From Scybalenecus merdavium (lineage in GTDB: Bacteria; Bacillota; Clostridia; Oscillospirales; Acutalibacteraceae), in the NCBI GenBank assembly GCA_018714405.1, contig DVNM01000002.1:65243-129242 (forward strand): a stretch of 64,000 bases of DNA, read 5' to 3'. Shown here in pieces: positions 34,454 through 42,974 of the stretch (positions are counted from its first letter, which is position 1; every line of letters starts with the position of its first letter). The notes beneath the pieces are model-generated. The model saw only the letters and a list, made by a program, of their open reading frames with translations. It had not been told where the DNA came from and ran no database searches. The translations under genes and the position numbers were made by a program.

Positions 34454-35070
34454 AAGTGACAATCGTTGCCGGTGCGCCGCACCAGGACAGAGCGTTTATC
34501 AATAAAAATATTGACCGTCAGTCCTTTGTGATCGCGGCGGATGCCGGGCACCGTATTTTGGATTTTGAACCGGATCTGATCGTGGGCGATTTTGATTCTT
34601 CCGAGCGGCCGGACTGCAGCTGCCCGGTCGTTACACTGAACCCTGTAAAAAACGACAGCGACACATTTGACTGTGTGCAGAGGGCTGTTGAACGCGGCGC
34701 AACGCAGATTGAGTTTTTCGGTGCGCTCGGCGGCAGGATCGACCACACGCTGGCTAATATCCACGCACTGATCTATTGTGCACAGCAGGGGATAGACGCC
34801 AAAATCATCGACCCCGGCAATGTCCTTTATGTTTGTAAAGATAAAACGGTTATTCCGAAAGGTACATTTCACTATTTTTCTGTATATTCTCTTTTCGGTT
34901 CGGCACAGGGGCTGACCATCACCGGTGCGAAATATCCGCTTCAGGACCATTATCTGGAGCAATATGCACAGCTTACATTAAGCAATGAGGTCGCTGAAGA
35001 TTGTGCCCAGGCCGAAATTTGTGTAAAAAAAGGCACACTTTTAATAATTCTCAGTAACGACTTTGCATAA
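34450..35070 (+). CDS. thiN: Thiamine pyrophosphokinase
   Basis: A 206-residue enzyme that makes thiamine diphosphate from thiamine and ATP. Seen: VIAADAGHRILDFEPDLIVGDFDS (catalytic Asp cluster), KNDSDTFDCVQRAVERGA, and FGALGGRIDHTLANI. ATG 34450 overlaps the rsgA stop (ATGA); the in-frame ATG 34438 is an alternative. It sits before spoVM as in Bacillus. Confidence 0.93.
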   Translation: MKVTIVAGAPHQDRAFINKNIDRQSFVIAADAGHRILDFEPDLIVGDFDSSERPDCSCPVVTLNPVKNDSDTFDCVQRAVERGATQIEFFGALGGRIDHTLANIHALIYCAQQGIDAKIIDPGNVLYVCKDKTVIPKGTFHYFSVYSLFGSAQGLTITGAKYPLQDHYLEQYAQLTLSNEVAEDCAQAEICVKKGTLLIILSNDFA

Positions 35071-35112
35071 ATTTCATAGTATAGAGTGCACGCAGTTCAG
35101 GTGGTGATTGCT

Positions 35113-35256
35113 ATGAAAGGGAAAGTGCGTAAGGAATTATTGTGGATCGCGTTTGGCGTAGGCTGTGTAGCGGCCTGTTGTCTGCCGACCATATGGATCA
35201 CCCGCGTACTTGCCGTTGCAGTGATCATTCTTGGAATTATCTGCTGTAAAAAATAA
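35113..35256 (+). CDS. Small membrane protein, 47 residues, unknown
   Basis: A short frame starting at ATG 35113 after AGGTGGTG. It encodes a basic N-terminus (MKGKVRKE) and two hydrophobic stretches (WIAFGVGCVAACCLPTIWI and VLAVAVIILGIICC), ending KK. Four of its five cysteines form two Cys-Cys pairs. Position between thiN and spoVM suggests a sporulation role, but that is inference. It could be a two-segment hairpin or one long helix in the membrane. Confidence 0.65.
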   Translation: MKGKVRKELLWIAFGVGCVAACCLPTIWITRVLAVAVIILGIICCKK

Positions 35257-35270
35257 ACGGGGGCATTTCC

Positions 35271-35360
35271 ATGAAAGTCGTACTTATCAAAACACCCAAG
35301 TTTTTAAGCGTGTTGCTCAGAGTGCTGTTTAAAATTGATAAAGTTCAGGAAGAAAACTGA
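35271..35360 (+). CDS. spoVM: Stage V sporulation protein M
   Basis: A 29-residue amphipathic peptide that marks the convex forespore membrane and anchors the SpoIVA coat base. Seen: MKVVLIKTPKFLSVLLRVLFK, with the family pattern K, IK, PKFL and R at the same places as the 26-residue Bacillus protein. The site GGGGG precedes ATG 35271 at 10 bases. Its position after thiN is the conserved one, and its binding partner spoIVA lies two genes downstream. Confidence 0.9.
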   Translation: MKVVLIKTPKFLSVLLRVLFKIDKVQEEN

Positions 35361-35389
35361 AAGACGGGGCATAAACCCCGTCTTTTTTT
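35361..35389 (+). terminator. Terminator after spoVM
   Basis: A perfect 9-bp stem, AAGACGGGG/CCCCGTCTT, with loop CATAAA and T5. It starts directly after the spoVM stop codon. Confidence 0.92.
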
Positions 35390-35397
35390 CATACAAA
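35369..35397 (+). promoter_or_regulatory. Candidate sigma-E promoter for sipL-spoIVA
   Basis: GCATAAA (35369-35375), 14 bp, CATACAAA (35390-35397) resemble mother-cell sigma-E -35 and -10 elements. The -35 lies in the loop of the spoVM terminator. The start would be near 35404, about 25 bases before the sipL ATG. Confidence 0.5.
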
Positions 35398-35428
35398 TTC
35401 TTAGAACGTAAATTAAAGGAGCAGCGTT

Positions 35429-36949
35429 ATGGAATCTGAATACACATTCAAGCAAATTTCTGATTACGGCAGTGTTTACAGCGGCAGTACAGACTGTGAT
35501 TATGACTACCATGTGACCCTGCCGCAGTACATGGAAGACCTTTTGAAAATTGTAAAATGCTGTGTCAGTCCATATGTGACCGGCTATGAAAAAAGCGCGT
35601 CCGAGCTGAAAGTATACGGCAAAACACATATGGAGATCATCTACATATCTGCAGCAGACAACAGCATAAAGACGTATGTTTACGACGAAGAATTCTCAAA
35701 AATCATCTCGCTTTCTGCAGAATGCGGTGACGATGCGCTGATCCGCCTGAAGGTGGTGAAGCGCTATGACAGCTCGCGCGTCGTCAATCAAAGACGATTC
35801 GATGTGCACCTGTCCTTTTCTTTAAGCCTGCAGGTATTTGCGCGCACACAGCACGAGATCATGGGTGACTGTCCGCAGCTGAAACAAAACCTGTTCTCAG
35901 CCAAGCGGCTTTGCCTGACCAACAGCGTTACGGATAAGATCGATTTCTGTGAAGTGGTCGGAAACTGCGAGGACGGTACAAAAATCAAAAATATCATTAA
36001 TACGTTTTATAATATCGCCTTGACGGAAATCAACATCGTTCAAGATAAAGCGCTGGTCAAAGCCCGGCTTATGCTTTCGCTGACTTATGTGACGGATGCG
36101 CCGGTGCAGGAGATCCGAAAGTTTTCGTCGAGCGTGGAGATCAGCAAAATCATAGACGTGCCGGGCATCAGCGAAAACAGTCAGAACCATTGCTGTTTAT
36201 CTGTGCAGAACATGACGGCGACTGCCCGGTCGGATGACAACGGCGAGCTGAAAATATTTGAGGCGGCAGGCAGTGTGCAGGTTTGTATCGATGTCTACGA
36301 CGAAAAGGAAGAAAGCTTTATCGTAGACGCATACTGCCCGAAGCAGAAGATCGAATGCAGCTTTGAAGAACTGAATCTTTGCTGCCCGGTTGAGAACATT
36401 GCCGACAAAACGCTTTTTAAATCAGAGGTCAGCTTTGACGGCGTATCGGTCTCGGAAATCATCGATATCAATGTCTCGTGCCTGAAAACGGAAATCGAGA
36501 GCAACGATTCCGTAAAGCTGAAAAGCCAGCTTTTGATTGAACTGCTTTATAAATCGGCAGACGGGGAAATTTTGTATATCAAAAAAACAGAGCACCTGCT
36601 TTATGACACCGGTCTGCAGGAGAAGAACGTGGGCGGAAATGCGAATATAGAGTTTTTCTCGTTTGACTATGTGCTTACATCAGAGCATTCTGTGGAGCTG
36701 CGCATAGATGCCGGCGTGCAGGCGCTTCTTTACAAAAGCGTACGCATTTATGCTCTGAAATCTTTTGAAATAAAAGAGGAAGACCCGCGCGAAACACCGG
36801 CTCTGGTCATCTATTTTTCTAATCCGCATGAAAACGTATGGAACATTGCAAAAAAATTCGGCTCAGATATGGAGCTCATTATGCGTGAGAATGATCTTGC
36901 CTCGCCGGAAATCGAGACCAAACGCATTTTGATGATTCCCGGAATATAA
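35429..36949 (+). CDS. sipL: SipL-like spore morphogenesis protein (DUF3794, LysM)
   Basis: A 506-residue protein with DUF3794-type beta-rich repeats (DCDYDYHVTLPQYMEDLLKIVKC near the start, ISKIIDVPG, DVYDEKEESF) and a C-terminal LysM motif (residues about 455-506: NVWNIAKKFGSDMELIMREND). This matches Clostridioides SipL, which binds SpoIVA through its LysM domain and tethers the coat. The next gene is spoIVA, 11 bases away. The site AAAGGAG precedes ATG 35429. Confidence 0.85.
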   Translation: MESEYTFKQISDYGSVYSGSTDCDYDYHVTLPQYMEDLLKIVKCCVSPYVTGYEKSASELKVYGKTHMEIIYISAADNSIKTYVYDEEFSKIISLSAECGDDALIRLKVVKRYDSSRVVNQRRFDVHLSFSLSLQVFARTQHEIMGDCPQLKQNLFSAKRLCLTNSVTDKIDFCEVVGNCEDGTKIKNIINTFYNIALTEINIVQDKALVKARLMLSLTYVTDAPVQEIRKFSSSVEISKIIDVPGISENSQNHCCLSVQNMTATARSDDNGELKIFEAAGSVQVCIDVYDEKEESFIVDAYCPKQKIECSFEELNLCCPVENIADKTLFKSEVSFDGVSVSEIIDINVSCLKTEIESNDSVKLKSQLLIELLYKSADGEILYIKKTEHLLYDTGLQEKNVGGNANIEFFSFDYVLTSEHSVELRIDAGVQALLYKSVRIYALKSFEIKEEDPRETPALVIYFSNPHENVWNIAKKFGSDMELIMRENDLASPEIETKRILMIPGI

Positions 36950-36960
36950 GGAGGAAACGC

Positions 36961-38436
36961 ATGGATACTTCCATTTACAGCGACATGAGTTCGCGTACAG
37001 GCGGCGATATCTATATCGGTGTGGTCGGACCCGTCCGGTCCGGTAAATCCACATTTATCAAACGGTTTATGGATACGCTGGTCATACCGAATATAGAAAG
37101 CGAATACACGCGCGAACGGGCAAAAGATGAACTGCCGCAGTCCGCTGCCGGCAGGACGATCATGACGACCGAGCCGAAATTTATTCCGGAAGACGCGGTA
37201 GACATCTCCGTTGAAAATTCCGTTCATCTGCGTGTGCGCATGATCGACTGTGTGGGCTACATCGTGCCGAGCTCGCTCGGTTACATAGAAAACGAGCAGC
37301 CGCGCATGGTCATGACGCCATGGTTCGACAAGGAGATCCCGTTTAATATGGCGGCAGAGATCGGCACCAAAAAGGTGATTACGGAACACTCCACGATCGG
37401 TCTGGTCGTTACAACAGACGGCAGCATCAGTGACATTCCGCGCGATGAATACGAAGAGGCAGAAGAACGTGTAATCGATGAGCTCAAAGAACTAAACAAG
37501 CCGTTTATAGTGGTGCTCAACTGTGTCGAACCGGACAGTGCGAACGCGATCGCTATGGCAAAAGCACTGACCAAAAAGTACAGCGTGCCGGTTTTGCCGG
37601 TCAACTGTCTGGAGCTTGGTGAAAGCGAGATACGCCAAATTTTAATGCGCATTCTCTATGAGTTCCCGGTCAGCGACATCTCGCTGCATATGCCGCTTTG
37701 GATCAAAAACCTGGAGAAAGAAAACTGGTTCAAAACAAAGCTGTTCGATGAGATCCGTGCAAACTGCACGATTGTCTCGTCTATCCGCACCGTTTACGAA
37801 TTTGCAGACAAACTGGACCAGTGTGAACTGATCGATTTGGCAAAGCTTGAGCATGTCGATCTCTCCTGCGGCAGTGTCAGCATCAAGGTGAGCATAGACA
37901 GCAGCTATTTTTATAAGATTTTGTCTGAAAAATGCAAAACGGAAATTGCCGATGAGCAGCAGCTGATGCAGCAGATGGTCGAGCTTTGCGCCAAGCGCAA
38001 TAAATTGGCGGCGTTTGAGTCAGCGCTCGATCAGGTGGAGCGCGACGGCTACGGCATCGTAATGCCGACGATGGATCAGCTGAAGCTTGACGAACCTGAA
38101 ATTATGAAACAGGGCGGCCGTTACGGGGTGCGTCTGAAAGCGTCTGCACCGTCCATTCACATGATCAAGTGCAACACCTATACGGAAGTTGCGCCGATCG
38201 TCGGCAGTGAAAGTCAGTCCAGGGAACTGGTGATGTATCTGCTTAAGGAATTTGAGGAAAATCCGGGCGAGATCTGGAACTCAAATATTTTCGGCACGTC
38301 ACTGCACGATCTGGTCAATGAAGGCCTGCACAACAAACTGTACCGAATGCCGGCAGATGCCCGCAACAAATTCCGCGAAACGATCGAACGTGTTATCAAC
38401 GAGGGCTGCAACGGCCTCATCTGTATTATTTTGTAA
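36961..38436 (+). CDS. spoIVA: Stage IV sporulation protein A
   Basis: A 491-residue cytoskeletal ATPase that polymerises on the forespore surface as the base of the spore coat. Seen: IYIGVVGPVRSGKSTFIKRFMD with Walker A at residues 23-31, MIDCVGYIVPSSLGY (Walker B region), and a C-terminal ending GCNGLICIIL. Length equals the Bacillus protein. AAGGAGG precedes ATG 36961. It forms an operon with sipL and ends at a strong terminator. Confidence 0.97.
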   Translation: MDTSIYSDMSSRTGGDIYIGVVGPVRSGKSTFIKRFMDTLVIPNIESEYTRERAKDELPQSAAGRTIMTTEPKFIPEDAVDISVENSVHLRVRMIDCVGYIVPSSLGYIENEQPRMVMTPWFDKEIPFNMAAEIGTKKVITEHSTIGLVVTTDGSISDIPRDEYEEAEERVIDELKELNKPFIVVLNCVEPDSANAIAMAKALTKKYSVPVLPVNCLELGESEIRQILMRILYEFPVSDISLHMPLWIKNLEKENWFKTKLFDEIRANCTIVSSIRTVYEFADKLDQCELIDLAKLEHVDLSCGSVSIKVSIDSSYFYKILSEKCKTEIADEQQLMQQMVELCAKRNKLAAFESALDQVERDGYGIVMPTMDQLKLDEPEIMKQGGRYGVRLKASAPSIHMIKCNTYTEVAPIVGSESQSRELVMYLLKEFEENPGEIWNSNIFGTSLHDLVNEGLHNKLYRMPADARNKFRETIERVINEGCNGLICIIL

Positions 38437-38439
38437 AAA

Positions 38440-38474
38440 AACGGAGCAACTGCTCAGGTTGCTCCGTTTTTTAT
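38440..38474. terminator. Terminator between spoIVA and the convergent DUF1294 gene
   Basis: A perfect 11-bp stem, AACGGAGCAAC/GTTGCTCCGTT, with a 7-nt loop, A-tract on the left and T-tract on the right. It can work in both directions. Confidence 0.9.
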
Positions 38475-38764
38475 CAGAAAGAAAAAGTATCCTGCTTATA
38501 AAAATAAAGAAATACCAGCACGGCGGCAAGCTGTATCAGAAAAATCAGCGGCAGGCCGATCATGAACTTTTTGTGCCGTGTCTTGTGGTGAATAATGCGC
38601 ATGGCGATGTATTCTGCCGGACTTCCGCCCAAAACCGCCACTAAAATCAGCGTGCTTTCGCGGATGCGCCATTTTTGGCGCTTGGCAAAGCTTTTATCCG
38701 CTATGGTCAAAATGGCGCTCAAAGCGTTTACAGCGCAAAAATAAAAAAACAGCAGTTTAGTCAA
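38474..38764 (-). CDS. DUF1294 membrane protein
   Basis: A 96-residue small membrane protein: an N-terminal hydrophobic segment (LLFFYFCAVNALSAILTIADK), the DUF1294 core WRIRESTLILVAVLGGSPAEYIAM with HHKTRHKKF, and a C-terminal membrane segment. Role unknown. The start overlaps the upstream zinc-ribbon gene by 8 bases, so they form an operon. Confidence 0.82.
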   Translation of the reverse strand: MTKLLFFYFCAVNALSAILTIADKSFAKRQKWRIRESTLILVAVLGGSPAEYIAMRIIHHKTRHKKFMIGLPLIFLIQLAAVLVFLYFYKQDTFSF

Positions 38765-39053
38765 AAGTCTTCAATTCTTCCAGCTGAAATTTTGTGATGA
38801 CCGTTTCCTTTTTGCCATCCTTTGTACGGCGTGTTTCCACACTTTCCGGCATGATCTGGTGCACAGCGGCGCATCGGGGGCAAACGGAAAAGCACACGTC
38901 GTTCACCTCAAACGGTGGAAAACGAAATGCAAATTGATAATTTTGGTTGGAAAATACCTGCAGCTCGACTTTTTCACCGCAGTCGGGGCACGCTGTTTCC
39001 TCTGTACTGCCAAGCGGTTTTAAATATTTGGTATTTCCGATTTTGTAAGCCAT
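38757..39053 (-). CDS. Zinc-ribbon protein, unknown
   Basis: A 98-residue protein with two cysteine pairs, CPDCGEKVELQVF and CFSVCPRCAAVHQ, likely binding one zinc. ATG 39053 follows GAGGGTG on the minus strand; the frame extends further but lacks a site there. The C-terminus is charged. It is coupled to the DUF1294 gene. I cannot name a function. Confidence 0.75.
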   Translation of the reverse strand: MAYKIGNTKYLKPLGSTEETACPDCGEKVELQVFSNQNYQFAFRFPPFEVNDVCFSVCPRCAAVHQIMPESVETRRTKDGKKETVITKFQLEELKTFD

Positions 39054-39108
39054 AAAACAATCACCCTCATTAACTATACTTGATTTTAAAGGCGCGTGCA
39101 AGGGAAAC

Positions 39109-40332
39109 ATGAAAAAAATTATTTTCTGCTTTGTATGCATCTGCGTTTTACTGCAGATGCTCGGCGGGTGCGTGCTGGTGCCGAAAAACCAGGTAAAGGA
39201 GCAGCCGGAAACCACGCGCCAAAATGCCCAGCCGGCGGATGGATCACAGGCGTTTGTCCGCTCTGTCTGGATCGCCTATTATGAGCTTGGCGAGTGGACA
39301 AATGCCGCAAAAGATGCACAGGCGTTTCAAAACAGCATGACGGAAATTTTTGAAAAGGTCAAAGCTTTCGGGTTCAATACAGTCACGGTTCAGGTTCGGC
39401 CGTGTGCCGATGCATTTTATGATTCGGCATATTTCCCGGTTTCGCATTACTGCTTTAAAGATGGCAAGCTGCGCTTTGACCCTTTATCGGTTTTGTGCAG
39501 TGTGGCCGACACCACGGGGCTGCGTATAGAAGCGTGGATCAATCCTTACCGAATTTCGCAAAATACAGATTCCTACCCGGTGCCGCAGCAGTTTGCCGAT
39601 ATGGCGTACAGCGTCGGCAAAGGGGCTTACCTAAACCCGGCAAATTCCGAAGTGCAGGCGCTGATTGCAAAAGGTGCGGCGGAGATCGCTGAAAATTACA
39701 GCATAGATGCCATTCACTTTGACGATTATTTTTACCCGACCGCTGAAAAGGAGATCGACGCCAAAGAATACGCTGCTTACCAAGAAAGCGGGGGAGAACT
39801 TGCACTTGACGACTGGCGCAGGCAGACGGTCACCTCTATGGTCGAAGCCGTTAAGAAAGCGGTTTCGCAGGCGAATGCTTCCGTGCAGTTTGGCATCAGC
39901 CCAAGCGGCAATATAGAATACTGCCGCGATTCGATTTATGCCGACGTAGAAAGCTGGGCTGCCGGAGATATACTGGATTATATTTGCCCGCAGCTTTATT
40001 ACGGCTTTTTGAATGAAAGCCTGCCGTATGAACAAACATTGCAGCACTGGTGCGAAATTACAGAAAAGCCGGCGCTTTATGTCGGCCTGCCGCTTTACAA
40101 AAGCGGTAAGGAAGACGATTATGCATCAGCAGGCAATGACAAAGCCATATCGGAATTTCAGGACAATACAGACGTTATTGTGCGCCAGGCCAAGGCGGCC
40201 GCCGCTTCCAAAAATGTGCGGGGCGTCTATATTTTTTCGTATTCGTCCGTTTTTGCGCCCGAAAATGAGCAGCAGAAAAAAGAGGCTGAAAATTTACGCC
40301 AGTATTTCGCCCAGGCAAATGCCGCCGGGTGA
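39109..40332 (+). CDS. Glycoside hydrolase-like GHL10 (DUF187) lipoprotein
   Basis: A 407-residue exported protein. The lipobox LGGC is at about residue 21. The body matches the GHL10/YngK family: RSVWIAYYELGEW, NTVTVQVRPCADAFYDSAYFP, GLRIEAWINPYRIS, IDAIHFDDYFYP and ISPSGN, a TIM-barrel pattern with acidic residues in the expected strands. The substrate is probably a cell-wall or glycan polymer (inference). The 3' end overlaps convergent mtaB by 39 bases. Confidence 0.88.
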   Translation: MKKIIFCFVCICVLLQMLGGCVLVPKNQVKEQPETTRQNAQPADGSQAFVRSVWIAYYELGEWTNAAKDAQAFQNSMTEIFEKVKAFGFNTVTVQVRPCADAFYDSAYFPVSHYCFKDGKLRFDPLSVLCSVADTTGLRIEAWINPYRISQNTDSYPVPQQFADMAYSVGKGAYLNPANSEVQALIAKGAAEIAENYSIDAIHFDDYFYPTAEKEIDAKEYAAYQESGGELALDDWRRQTVTSMVEAVKKAVSQANASVQFGISPSGNIEYCRDSIYADVESWAAGDILDYICPQLYYGFLNESLPYEQTLQHWCEITEKPALYVGLPLYKSGKEDDYASAGNDKAISEFQDNTDVIVRQAKAAAASKNVRGVYIFSYSSVFAPENEQQKKEAENLRQYFAQANAAG

Positions 40333-41592
40333 GACGGATGTGATCTTTACCGTACAGATCTGCCCGGTCCTATCCTCTGTATCAGGCACATGCACTGGTG
40401 TGTAACCCCTTGTGTAACCGCTGTTTACACCGTCTTTAAACTGTTCAAAAAGCACACAAACACTTTGACCGCACAGCTGCTCAAACAGAGAAAGGCGTAT
40501 GGCTTCCGTAGCCTCGATCATTTGATTGGCTCGCGATTCCTTCACGCTTTTCGGCACATCGTCGCCCAGACGCGAGGCGGCGGTGCCGGGCCGTTCCGAG
40601 TAGGGGAATACATGTACTTTATGAAAACGGATCTTTTTAACAAATTCGAGCGAGGCGTTAAAATCCGCATCGGTTTCGCCGCAAAAACCGGTCATAACGT
40701 CGGTGGTCAATGTACATGCCGGAAACACGGCGCGCAGCTTGCTGCACAGGCTGGCATACTCTTTTGCCGTGTAGTGGCGGTTCATGGCTTTCAGCGTTTT
40801 GTCACAGCCGGACTGTAAAGAAATGTGAAACTGCGGGCAGAATTTTTCAATGCCGGCAAGTTTGTCGATAATTTCCGGTGTCATATGGTCAGGCTCCAGC
40901 GAACCCAGCCTTACACGCCGGATCTGCGGAACGTCGGCACATATTTTTACAGCATCGGCAATGGTGAAGCGGTCGTTTTGGTCTTTGCCGTAGGACGAAA
41001 GGTTGATGCCCACCAAAACGATTTCCTTGATTCCATTGTGCGCCAGAGCCGTAACCTCTTTTTGCAGGTCTTCAGGCAGCTTGGAACGCACGCGGCCGCG
41101 CGACATCGGGATAATACAGTAAGAGCAGAACCGGTTGCAGCCGTCTTCGATCTTTACAAATGCGCGAATTCTGCCGGAGAAGGAGGTGATGGAGCATTCT
41201 GCAAACGGATCACCGGCTTGGTGGCGGTCAATTTCCACCACGCGCCGGCAAGAGGCAAAATAAGCCTGCAGGTACGCCGCGAGCTTGGCGTTGCTTTTAT
41301 TGCTGATCACAATGTCGGCCTCCGGCAGTTTGTCGGCGCTGTCCGCATAGGCTTGCGGCATGCAGCCGGTCAAAACGATCACACTGTTCGGGTGCGCGCG
41401 CTTGAATTTCCGAACGTGCTGGCGTGTTTTCTGGTCGGCCGTTGCCGTGACCGTGCAGGAATTGACGATGTATACATCTGCGTCCTGCGACGGCGCGACG
41501 ATCTCGTAGCCAGCCTTTTGCAGCAGTTCGGTCATATATTCGGTTTCACACTGGTTGACCTTGCAGCCAAGCGTATAAAATGCAGCTTTCAT
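40294..41592 (-). CDS. mtaB: tRNA t6A37 methylthiotransferase MtaB
   Basis: A 432-residue radical SAM enzyme that turns t6A37 into ms2t6A37 in tRNAs reading ANN codons. Seen: FYTLGCKVNQCETEYM and VNSCTVTATAD with the auxiliary-cluster cysteines, and EDGCNRFCSYCIIPMSRG (CxxxCxxC). The C-terminus has a short TRAM-like region. ATG 41592 follows GAGGTGG; the extra four codons upstream are not used. The 3' end overlaps the GHL10 gene. Confidence 0.94.
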   Translation of the reverse strand: MKAAFYTLGCKVNQCETEYMTELLQKAGYEIVAPSQDADVYIVNSCTVTATADQKTRQHVRKFKRAHPNSVIVLTGCMPQAYADSADKLPEADIVISNKSNAKLAAYLQAYFASCRRVVEIDRHQAGDPFAECSITSFSGRIRAFVKIEDGCNRFCSYCIIPMSRGRVRSKLPEDLQKEVTALAHNGIKEIVLVGINLSSYGKDQNDRFTIADAVKICADVPQIRRVRLGSLEPDHMTPEIIDKLAGIEKFCPQFHISLQSGCDKTLKAMNRHYTAKEYASLCSKLRAVFPACTLTTDVMTGFCGETDADFNASLEFVKKIRFHKVHVFPYSERPGTAASRLGDDVPKSVKESRANQMIEATEAIRLSLFEQLCGQSVCVLFEQFKDGVNSGYTRGYTPVHVPDTEDRTGQICTVKITSVSPGGICLGEILA

Positions 41593-41612
41593 AATCCACC
41601 TCAATTTTCACC

Positions 41613-41641
41613 ATTATAACAAAACATATTTCTTTTCGCAA
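41613..41641 (-). promoter_or_regulatory. Sigma-A promoter for mtaB
   Basis: On the minus strand, TTGCGA (41641-41636), 17 bp, perfect TATAAT (41618-41613). Confidence 0.75.
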
Positions 41642-41671
41642 CCAATACTTATCTGCAACGGAGGGGTCCAT

Positions 41672-42868
41672 ATGCAGCTACGTCGAAATATCGTATCACT
41701 TCTGCTATGTCTGGTTTTCCTGTTCAGCCATGTATCTGTCGCGCTGGCGGCTGATACGGATGAACCGCAGGCGGCAGCTGCCAAAAGCAGCGCTTCTGAC
41801 AGCAAAATACAGGTGGATGCACGCTCGGCAATTCTGATCTGCACGGATACCGGCGATGTGCTTTACGCCCAGAATGAGTATGAAAAGCAGTCGCCGGCGT
41901 CTGTTACAAAAATCGCCAGTCTTCTGGTCATTATGGACGCTATAGAAAGCGGGCGCATTTCGCTGGAGGACGAGGTCACGGCAAGTGAAGCAGCGGTGGA
42001 AAAGGGCGGTTCGCAGATTTGGCTGGAGGTCGGCGAGGTGATGACGGTTGACGAACTGCTCAAAGCGACCGTAATTGCAAGCGCGAACGACGCATGTGCG
42101 GCACTGGGCGAATATATTGCCGGCTCAGAGCAGGCGTTCGTCAAAATGATGAATGAAAAAGTGGCGTCGCTCGGTTTGGAAAACTCCAATTTTGAAAACT
42201 GCACGGGACTGGACGACACCATTACAAACCATTACTCCTGCGCCTATGACCTTGCTTTTATGTCCAAAGAACTGATCGCACATCCGCTGATCCGGGAATA
42301 CTCGACCGTGTGGCTCGACTATCTGCGCGACGGGGAGACGGAACTGGCCAATACCAATAAGCTTGTCAACAGCTATAACGGCATTACCGGGCTGAAGACC
42401 GGCACCACGAGCGCAGCCGGTTTTTGCTTAAGCGCAACGGCGACGCGCGACGGCATGGGGCTTTGCGCAGTCGTGCTTGGCTGTGAAACAAGCGAGGCAC
42501 GTTTTGACGCCGCCGCCTCGCTGCTCGATTACGGCTTTGCCAACTATAAAGTCATTTCGCCTGAGATCGATGAAGCGCAGATCACTTCCGTAAAAGTAAA
42601 AGGCGGCATTCAAAAAGAAACGGTACCTGCGGCAAGCGGCCTGCAAAAAATATTGGTCGATGCATCGAACACAGACGTGCAGGCGAGTTACAGCATAAAA
42701 ACGCAGGTGGAAGCGCCTGTCAAGAAAGGGGATGTGCTCGGCAGTGTGACCTTTGCGTCGGAAGATGGGAACGAAATCGCCAAAATCGATTTGGTCGCGC
42801 AATCGGATATAGGGAAAATCAGCATAAAATATATTTGGCTGAAACTTTTATGCTTTATGGGCAGATAG
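41672..42868 (+). CDS. D-alanyl-D-alanine carboxypeptidase (DacF/PBP5 type)
   Basis: A 398-residue serine penicillin-binding protein that trims peptidoglycan pentapeptides. Seen: a signal peptide (LLLCLVFLFSHVSVALA), SPASVTKIASLL (SxxK), IASANDACAALGEY (SxN) and GLKTGTTSAAG (KTG). The C-terminal beta domain ends in an amphipathic/hydrophobic tail for membrane attachment. The site GGAGGGG precedes ATG 41672. DacF-like roles in the spore cortex are possible but not shown. Confidence 0.93.
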   Translation: MQLRRNIVSLLLCLVFLFSHVSVALAADTDEPQAAAAKSSASDSKIQVDARSAILICTDTGDVLYAQNEYEKQSPASVTKIASLLVIMDAIESGRISLEDEVTASEAAVEKGGSQIWLEVGEVMTVDELLKATVIASANDACAALGEYIAGSEQAFVKMMNEKVASLGLENSNFENCTGLDDTITNHYSCAYDLAFMSKELIAHPLIREYSTVWLDYLRDGETELANTNKLVNSYNGITGLKTGTTSAAGFCLSATATRDGMGLCAVVLGCETSEARFDAAASLLDYGFANYKVISPEIDEAQITSVKVKGGIQKETVPAASGLQKILVDASNTDVQASYSIKTQVEAPVKKGDVLGSVTFASEDGNEIAKIDLVAQSDIGKISIKYIWLKLLCFMGR

Positions 42869-42974
42869 CCTAATTTGTTTATTTTCATTTTATATCTTGA
42901 ATTTATGTCTTGAATTTTTATTGCAGATATTGTAATATTGTATTCGCATCTTGCATAAGAAAAGAGGAAAACAA

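Noticed and set aside
42914..42942. Promoter TTGAAT-17-TAATAT before pgi
   Set aside because: The -10 matches consensus at only 4 of 6 positions in a generally AT-rich stretch, so it is noted under pgi but not listed as a feature.
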